A stretch of 64,000 nt of DNA. It comes from Gambelia wislizenii (taxonomy: Eukaryota; Chordata; Lepidosauria; Squamata; Crotaphytidae). Positions 57,990 through 64,000 of the stretch are shown piece by piece (position 1 is the first letter of the stretch; each line of letters opens with the position of its first letter). A model generated the notes under the pieces. The model had not been told where the DNA came from. It searched no databases and saw only the letters and a program-made list of their open reading frames with translations. The stretch spans positions 289,472,265-289,536,264 of the forward strand of contig JAUMIR010000003.1 of assembly GCA_030847615.1 (NCBI GenBank), read 5' to 3'. A program made the position numbers and the translations under genes.

Positions 57990-58852
57990 CATAGAAGCAT
58001 AGAATTGCAGAGTTGGAAGAGACCACGAGGGCCATCCAGTCCAACTCCCTGCCATGCAGGAAATCATGATCAAAGCATCCCCGACAGATGGCCATCCAGC
58101 CTCTGTTTAAAGACCTTCAAGGAAGGAGACCCCACCACGCTCCGAGGGAGTGTGTTCCACTGCCAAACAGCTCTTACTGTCAAAAAGTTCCTCCTAATGT
58201 TGAGGTGGAATCTCTGTTCCTGGAGCTTGCATCCATTGCTTCGTGTTCCAGTCTCTGGAGCAGCAGAAAACAAGCCTGCTCCATCCTCAATGTGACACCC
58301 CTTCAAATACTAAAACAGGGCTATCATATTGCCTCTTAACTGTCTTTTTTCCAGGCTAAACATACCCAGCTCCCTAATTCTCTCCTCATAAGGCATCGTT
58401 TCCAGACCTTTCACCATTTTTGTCACCCTTATCTGGACACGCTCCAATTTGTCCATATCCTTTTTGTGGTGCCCAGAACTGGACACAGTATTCTAGGTGA
58501 GGTCTGACCAAGGCAGAGTAGAGCGGCACTATTACTTCCCTTGATCTAGACACTATATTCTATTGATGCAGCCCCAAATCTCATTGGCCTTTTTAGCTGC
58601 CGCATCACACTGTTGACTCATGTTCAACTTATGGTCTACTAGCACTCCTAGATCCCTTTTGCATGTAGTCTCATTCAGTCAGGTCTCCCCCATCCTATAT
58701 CTATGCATTTCATTTTTTCACCCTAAGTGCAGTACCTTACATTTCTCCATTCTGAATTTCATTTTGTTAGCTTTGGCCCAGCTCTCCAGTCTATCCAGGT
58801 CATTTTGAATTTTGATCCTGTCCTCTAGGGTATTAGCTATTCCACCTGAACT
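57990..58852 (-). pseudogene. CR1 LINE 3' end, inverted, abutting the CR1 5' end
   Basis: The 3' UTR begins at 57990 in reverse ('atcatagaagcatagaattg', 'gagaccacgagggccatcca'). The minus translation runs from the GG..ANTLEDRIKIQND block (58852) through [16 protein letters not shown] and FHLNIRRNFLTVRAVWQWNT to HLSGML. Very similar to the CR1 at 38767-39931. The RT motifs upstream of residue block 'NTLED' are missing (5' truncation). Confidence 0.85.
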
Positions 58853-58922
58853 ATGTACAGTTAAATACACCTCCTTTGATTAGGCTATACTTACAGTCTG
58901 GCGGCATGGGCTGGGAGCGTAA

Positions 58923-60079
58923 ATGGCACAGTGTGACATTAAGTCCGCATTTCAACTTCTCCCTGTACATCCCGAGGATTTTGAACTTTTAGGATTCCAA
59001 TTTGAGGGACAGTTCTATATGGACCATGCCCTCCTCATGGGTTTCTCAGTCTCCTGTAATGCCTTCGAGACTTTTAGCACCTTTTTGGAGTGGGCATTGA
59101 AAACTAGGACTGTCCTGGGGGGGAGGTTCATTACTTAGATGATTTTCTTTTCGTGGGTCCGTTTGGCAGGGGAACATGTAAATATCTGCTGCACCAGTTC
59201 GAATTGCTTACCAAGGAACTTGGGGTCCCTTTGGTACCTGAAAAGACCGAGGGTCCCACACAGCAGTTGACCTTCCTAGGTATAGAGATTGATACAGTAC
59301 AGCAACAATGCTGACTGTCTAAAGAAAAAGTGCAAGAATTGCGGGAGAGGGTCAGCCAATTCAGAATTTTGCATAAAGCCACCTTGAGGGAATTTCAGGT
59401 GCTCATTGGGCACCTGAATTTTGCCTGTAAGGTGGTGGCACCAGGAAGGGCCTTCCTACATCGGTTGTGTGATGCCATTGGGGGAGTCCAGAGGCCCTAT
59501 TTTAGAGTCAGGGTTACACGGGAGATACAAGAATATTTAAGTGCAGGAGTTCCTGGATTCAATGGCATCTCATTCTGGTGGGAAGAAAGGAAGTTGCAGG
59601 GTGCCCTCCAAATAGCCTCGGACGCTGCGGGGTTAATAGGCTTCGGGGTGTATTTTGGTGGCAGCTGGTATGCCAGCAGATGGCTGGCTGAGTGGGCTGG
59701 GAAAGAGGTCACCAGGGAGCTTACGTTTTTAGAGTTTTTTCCGATCCTGATGGCCTCTACCATCTGGGCGCACGAGCTGTCTAATTCATCTGTGCACTTC
59801 TGGTGTGACAGTTTGGCTACAGTTCAGGTTATAAACACCCTGATATCAAAATTCCCGTGGGTCATGCGGCTAGTACGAGCCTTCACTCTACAATGACTCC
59901 GGCATAACATTTTGTTCGTAGCACGGCATGTGGCGGGTGTTAACAATGAGATTGCTGATGCTCTTCCCCACATGCAGATGGAGCGCTTCAGAGAGTTGGC
60001 TCTGGAGGCAGCACTCATGGGCGACGAGATGCCTGCAGACCTATGGCAACATGGGAATCCGAATTTTGCAGGGCCCTAG
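58923..60079 (+). pseudogene. Ngaro copy D reverse transcriptase and RNase H
   Basis: Starts mid-RT: CDIKSAFQLLPVHPEDFELL (motif A) and DHALLMGFSVSCNAFETFST (motif B). A frameshift in the G run at 59117-59123 moves to the frame with HYLDDFLFVGP (active-site YLDD, about 59129). After a TGA at about 59312 it goes on with ELRERVSQFRILHKATLREF, a thumb/connection region. RNase H follows: ALQIASDAAGLIGFGVYFGG (first catalytic Asp), ELTFLEFFPILMA (Glu region), VHFWCDSLATVQVINTL (Asp). An in-frame TGA at 59894 precedes the last part (ARHVAGVNNEIADAL, with the final His/Asp region). It copies element RNA into DNA and removes the RNA. Belongs to the DIRS/Ngaro RT group. Confidence 0.8.
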
Positions 60080-60955
60080 GAATGTTTGTAGCAGCGAGTA
60101 CTCGGAGGAGTTATATAAGGGCAGTTCAGGAATTTTGCCAGTTTGGGGACCAGGAAGGGCTAGGTCATGGGATGGAAGTCCCTGTGAAGCAGTTGATGCA
60201 ATTTTGTGTGTACCTATACATGAGGGGCCTGTCAGCTCATTCCATCAAAGGTAGGCTGTCTGCTATAGCCTTTTGGCTCAAGGTACAGGGTGCAGTAGAT
60301 CGCACAGGAGATTTCCGTATCCGCAAAGCCTTGGAGGGTTGGGCCAGGGAAAGGGGTAGGACAAAAGACCGCAGGGTACCCCTTTCACCCACTATACTGA
60401 AGGGTTGAAACGGATATGGGGGGAGATTTGCATGTCACCGTATGAGGCAATTTTGTTTCACGCTGCCTCCTTGATGGCATTTTTCAGGGCCCTGCGCATA
60501 AGTGAATTGGTTATGGCTTCCAAGTTCGACACATTGGGTAGGGCTTTGGAGTTTAGGGATCTTTTAGTGAATGAGAGGGAAGTCATTTTCAATCTTCATT
60601 TTTCAAAAACCAATCAGCGGGGTAGGGGGAAAACTTTGAGACTGACTCGATGTAGTGATCCCGAATTGTGCCCAGTTCGGGCTTTGCAAGCCTACCTTCA
60701 GGTCAGAGGTGTTGGGCAGGGCCCCTTGTTTGTCCACATTGACCTTTCCCCCCTGACCAGGTACCAATTTTGAAGGTGACATCCAAAGCACTGGGCAAGC
60801 TTGGGCTGTCAGGAGCACGTTTTGGAACCCATTCTTTTCGGATAGGTGCTGCTTCCATGGCCGCAGCATTGGGCATGCCACCGATGGCCATCCAAAACAT
60901 CGGGCATTGGAGATCCTCCGCGTTTAGGAGGTATGTTCGGCCTCTATGCTACTAA
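60043..60955 (+). pseudogene. Ngaro copy D tyrosine recombinase
   Basis: ATG at 60043 (MATWESEFCRALGMFVAAST). An N-terminal SAM-like core-binding part (RRSYIRAVQEFCQFGD, YLYMRGLSAHSIKGRLSAIA) leads to the catalytic part: FFRALRISELV (catalytic Arg), THSFRIGAAS (His-x-x-Arg), GHWRS (His/Trp) and FRRYVRP (nucleophile Tyr). All five key residues are present. Frameshifts near 60400 and at the T run near 60770 break the frame, and the stop is TAA at 60953. The enzyme would integrate circular DNA by site-specific recombination, replacing the integrase of LTR elements. Order and type match Ngaro-like elements. Confidence 0.85.
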
Positions 60956-60980
60956 CGGTTCTTCCCCTTTTGTCTTCCAG
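60950..60980 (+). promoter_or_regulatory. Branchpoint plus splice acceptor upstream of SGNH frame
   Basis: TACTAAC at 60950-60956, then CGGTTCTTCCCCTTTTGTCTTCCAG with AG at 60979-60980. Distance from branch A to AG is about 25 nt, a normal spacing. The hydrolase ATG follows 15 nt later (60995). The YR stop codon lies inside the branchpoint. Copy A has an equivalent site at 22239-22260. Confidence 0.5.
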
Positions 60981-60994
60981 GTTCTAGACCCTTG

Positions 60995-61584
60995 ATGGTG
61001 AGACACCAGGTGCTGATATGTGGCCACAGTATGGTGTACTGGGCAGCACGGCAGGCCCGAACGAGTTACTTTGGATCTCACCTAAGCTTGGGGGACAGGT
61101 TGACCATTGAATGGTTGGGGAAGAGGGGCCTTCGTTGGAATGGCCTCATGGCACTTTTGTTTGGAGAAAGGTGGGGGCCTCCACCTGACATTCTGATTAT
61201 TCATCTGGGGGGTAACGATTTGGGTTTAGTTAAAGGTAAGGCCTTGATATTGCAGGTGACCCATGACATGGGGGTAATCCGGTCAAGGTGGCCAGGGGTT
61301 ACGATCATGTGGTCGGCCATTTTGTCCAGACAGCTCTGGCAAGGGGAAGGGAACCCCCATCTGATTGACTGGGCATGGAGGACAGTTAACAGACAAATTC
61401 AAAAAATTTTGACCGAGAGGGTGGCGGATTTTACATTTCTCATCTGGCCATAAAATTCGAAAGGCCCAAGCTGTACCGAGCTGATGGGGTACACCTTTCT
61501 GATGCGGGGAATATTATTTTTTTGGAAGATCTTCAGCAGGGTTTGAGGAGCTTGTTAGATGGCCAGTGGGGAGTAAGGGACTAA
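60995..61584 (+). pseudogene. Ngaro copy D SGNH hydrolase
   Basis: ATG at 60995 (MVRHQVLICGHSMVYWAARQ). SGNH blocks: GHS with the catalytic Ser (block I, Asp of GDS replaced by His), DILIIHLGGNDLGLVKGKAL (block III, GGND with the Asn), and DGVHLSDAG (block V, catalytic Asp and His) near 61495. The frame is open to a TAA at 61450; a one-base shift there joins to PKLYRADGVHLSD and a natural end at 61584, so the protein would be about 195 residues. A hydrolase or esterase gene of this fold is reported for vertebrate Ngaro elements, its substrate unknown. The high conservation of all three blocks suggests it was under selection until recently. The ORF continues in frame with YR's last segment but is separated by a stop. 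Confidence 0.8.
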
Positions 61585-62040
61585 GCGGACGCTTGCCCCT
61601 TATTTGCGGCGGAAAAGGGGGAGGCGTAGCTTACGGTGTGCACCTACGGCACCAATTTAGGTGAAGGGATGGTCTCTGGAAGTGTCTCCTTAGGTCGTAC
61701 GATCTGGGAGAACAGAAGGAGACCTACCTTGGGGTTTGCCTGAAGGATAATTCCCACACCTTCATGCATACGCCTTGGGTGGGGGACTTTCGGGTTGACC
61801 TTCCAGAGATGAGCTGGCTTGAGAGCAACCACAGATAATGGGGTTGCTCAACAGGGCTCAGGTGTTCGCCAGGGGAAGCTGGGAGCATATGTCCAGGAGG
61901 GACGATCCGCCCTAGCTGCTCCCACACTAGGTTGCCTCCCCCTGCTGAAGAATTAAAGGGAATTAAATAGGAAGAGCAATAAATAAAGACCCTTTATTTT
62001 ACCCATATACCTGTGTGTGGTCTCATTATTTCTCTGAGTC
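61585..62040 (+). other. Ngaro copy D 3' UTR with polyadenylation signals
   Basis: Non-coding, homologous to 22870-23245. AATAAA at 61978-61983 and 61982-61987, followed by a GT-rich tail ('ctgtgtgtggtctcatt'). Terminal direct repeats of the Ngaro type should lie here but could not be matched by eye. Confidence 0.55.
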
Positions 62041-63329
62041 TGTCCATAATAACCGACCTCAGTTCAACTTACTACTCAGTAGAGAAATGAGGTATTCTTA
62101 AAACTTTTGCATGGTTTTAATACTGTTTAGCATTCATGCCCACCTCCAGTTAAGTCTCTTTTAGTGCTCTCTTTTAGTGCTGTATTTCTGAATACTATGT
62201 TCTTCTATCAATTTCCATATCATATGTGTGAATTGATACAGCCATGTTGAAAGGAATTTACTCAGTTCTCATAGAGACTTTCAAGATTTGGATTCATTCA
62301 ATAACAACAAAGGAAGCATTCAATCAAAACTCTGAATTTTAATAGGATTAGAAATGTGGTTACACCGTGTTTTCCAACAGCTCAGTGTAAACATCAAAGT
62401 TCTGTTCACTGGCATCAACATAAAAGTCCTCAGCTACACATTAGTACTGACAGTTATTGCAGATTTCCCTGCCGCATGTGTGCTTTCCCCCCAAGAAATA
62501 TGACTGAAATTATTAAATTGATTGAATCAAATAGTATGAACTCTGTTAATGACTAAATATATCAAAATAATTCTACACTGAAAACTTACTTTTAGGGGGA
62601 ACCTTATCTTTGATGCACCATGTAATAAAGGCTTAATTTATCTTTTGAAAACCAATGAAAGAATCCAATATTGAGGACAGAGTCATCCTCAAAAATACGA
62701 TGGGTGCCTTTTAAATATCCCATAGTGATCAAAGTGAATCTCCTATACCTTTGGCACCTGGGCTGCTGAATACACAATTTGCAATTTGAAGAGTGATGTC
62801 ACTGTTAACTATCTGAACCTGTATTCTTCATATAAATCACAGCAACTCTTATTGACTCTGGATTGCAGCTTCTGCAGTGTATGGCATTTTGGCTCTGAAG
62901 CATCATTTTAGTCAGAATGATATCTGATTAGGTTTCCTTTTTGGCCCACTGGTATCATATCACATTATTTCTAAATACATATGTGATGTACCCTGGCTTA
63001 TTGCTGTAATGAAATATAAACCTCTATTTTCCAGAGCTGTAGCATGACAGAATTCCAAGTGTTAGTATACAGTTTGAAGGAAATGGCTCCCTATGCATAA
63101 CACTCCTAAAAACCAGGGGGGGGCCCACAACAAAATATGACAGATGTTTGCATGGTATTTGCATGTGCTAATCTATAAATATAGTTTGACATTTAGAAAT
63201 AATTACTATAATTTAAACAAATGCATGATTATATTTACCAAATGAGGAAGCTTGTGGATACATAACTTTTTCACTTGCTCATTCTTCTCTCCAGATAACA
63301 TTTATGCATTTTATGGATTTTTAATTCAT
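62041..63329. other. No gene recognised
   Basis: AT-rich, no assigned family. Confidence 0.4.
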
Positions 63330-63412
63330 TTGTTTTAATTTTTATAAGATATTGTGGCTCTCAGTATTGGGGGAAAGTAGAATATAAATGAAACATCATC
63401 ATCATCACTGCC
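63330..63412 (+). repeat. L2-type LINE 3' tail with (ATC)n
   Basis: 'ggctctcagtattgggggaaagtagaatataaatgaaac' followed by (ATC)n resembles an L2 3' terminus. Confidence 0.4.
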
Positions 63413-63764
63413 TTTCTGTAGTGATGGGGTTGCATACTTCTGTGAGACAAGAGGCTATGATAATAGTAGCATTGCTACTGGTACAGTCTCACAGCTTGAC
63501 AAAGGTCTGCTGTGGGATCAGACTAAAGGAACCAAAACCTCATTAAACTTGCTGAAGAAACCAAAAACAAGCACCATATTGGATTGGTTGTCATCCAGAT
63601 CAACTAGAACAGTGTCAGGTGTCAGTGTTCCTTTACATCATATGAAAAATGGACTGCAGGATTCAATATGTTTTGTTAAGCAACCAAGGCAAGATACATG
63701 AAGCTACTGGAAGGCCAACCACAGCAGAGGACATGCACAGCAGCAGAAAAAAAGATTAATAGTG

Positions 63765-63905
63765 GAATAGGTTTCTTGTGGATTTTTTCCATGTTGTGAG
63801 GTGGTGTTCTAGAAGAGTTTATTCCTGACATTTCACCAGCATCTGTGGCTGGCATCTTCAAGAATGGTGGTGTGTGGGTGTGTGGGGTTTATACCGAGTC
63901 CCTGT
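63765..63905 (-). mobile_element. Penelope-like terminal fragment with hammerhead-like hairpin
   Basis: Related to 17568-17725. On the minus strand TTGAAGA is followed by GCCAGC, a loop ACAGAT, GCTGGT and GAAAT (63830-63861): the same CUGANGA-stem-GAAA layout as at 31.5 kb. The right boundary is approximate. Confidence 0.45.
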
Positions 63906-64000
63906 TGAAGAGGATTAGTATGTAAATTTGTATATACAGTTGCTGGATGTTCAGTTCATAAGGTGGGAGGATATGTGAGGGGGATGAGTGTCTATTTAGC

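Larger units (their letters stand above)
58905..62040 (+). mobile_element. Ngaro-type YR retrotransposon, 3' half, copy D
   Basis: Contains RT from motif A onward, RNase H, tyrosine recombinase, SGNH hydrolase and the 3' UTR with two overlapping AATAAA signals (61978-61987). Gag and the RT fingers are missing. The 3' UTR is homologous to 22870-23245 of copy A. The RT/RH and YR frames overlap by 37 bp. Few lesions (about two stops and four frameshifts, several at homopolymers) suggest a younger copy than A. Confidence 0.8.

Noticed and set aside
60931..60936. GTATGT as a donor of a 50-nt intron ending at 60980
   Set aside because: Splicing would join the YR end to an immediate stop codon (TAG after GTTC) and the intron would be very short for a vertebrate; the acceptor is more plausibly paired with a distant donor.
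1..64000. Host gene exons
   Set aside because: No frame outside transposons shows a recognised vertebrate protein domain with splice sites; absence cannot be proven by eye for short exons or non-coding RNAs.

Overview
The window is vertebrate nuclear DNA, most likely from a lizard or other squamate. The reasons are the mix of repeats: CR1 LINEs ending in (ATTCTATG)n, BovB/RTE-type and L2 LINEs, tRNA-headed SINEs with a BovB-like 3' tail (Sauria-SINE type), Penelope-like elements, Ngaro-type tyrosine-recombinase (YR) retrotransposons, and many mariner-like and hAT-like MITEs. I recognise no host protein-coding exon, no rRNA and no functional tRNA gene. It reads as intergenic or deep intronic DNA made of layered transposon insertions. 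Nearly all open frames are transposon genes, their relics, or shadows.

Layout. 0-16.6 kb: small DNA transposons and LINE tails, including a GC-rich 339-bp foldback (243-581), a MITE family with TATCAGAC ends (four long copies here and at 25.8 kb, plus one palindromic relative), an L2 3' end (5.35 kb), an unrecognised GC-rich open region (6.0-6.7 kb) and CR1 fragments. 16.65-23.25 kb: an old, nearly full-length Ngaro-type element (copy A) carrying a Penelope-like fragment, a SINE and an LTR-like block. 23.3-33 kb: a non-LTR relic, MITEs, then a minus-strand Penelope-like region (30.1-32.96 kb) with a GIY-YIG endonuclease relic, a hammerhead-ribozyme-like motif, and nested LINE, SINE and CR1 insertions. 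33.7-37.3 kb: Ngaro copy B, deleted before the RT active site. 38.76-39.93 kb: a CR1 3' end whose RT frame is still open. 42.2-44.0 kb: 5' end of a minus-strand Ngaro (copy C). 46.6-49.05 kb: a hAT-like element with a near-perfect 8-bp target duplication, filled with other insertions. 52.1-53.6 kb: a BovB/RTE relic with an inverted 5' part (twin-priming pattern), itself hit by a hAT MITE with an exact 8-bp duplication. 56.3-58.85 kb: a CR1 5' end (tandem 66-bp units, ORF1 with zinc-finger and SGNH esterase parts, start of ORF2) abutting an inverted CR1 3' end. 58.9-62.04 kb: Ngaro copy D, the best preserved YR retrotransposon (RT-RNase H, tyrosine recombinase, SGNH hydrolase, 3' UTR with polyadenylation signals).

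How the parts work together. The Ngaro copies complement one another: C and B show the 5' UTR and Gag, A shows the whole order, and D shows RT-RH, YR, SGNH and 3' UTR. The inferred order is Gag (basic/Ser-rich, then a Cys/His zinc knuckle) - RT - RNase H - YR - SGNH hydrolase. Copies A and D both have a branchpoint plus polypyrimidine-AG just before the hydrolase frame, which suggests the hydrolase may be made from a spliced RNA. SGNH hydrolases occur in two unrelated retroelement types here (CR1 ORF1 and Ngaro). All assignments come from reading motifs; no database search was run.
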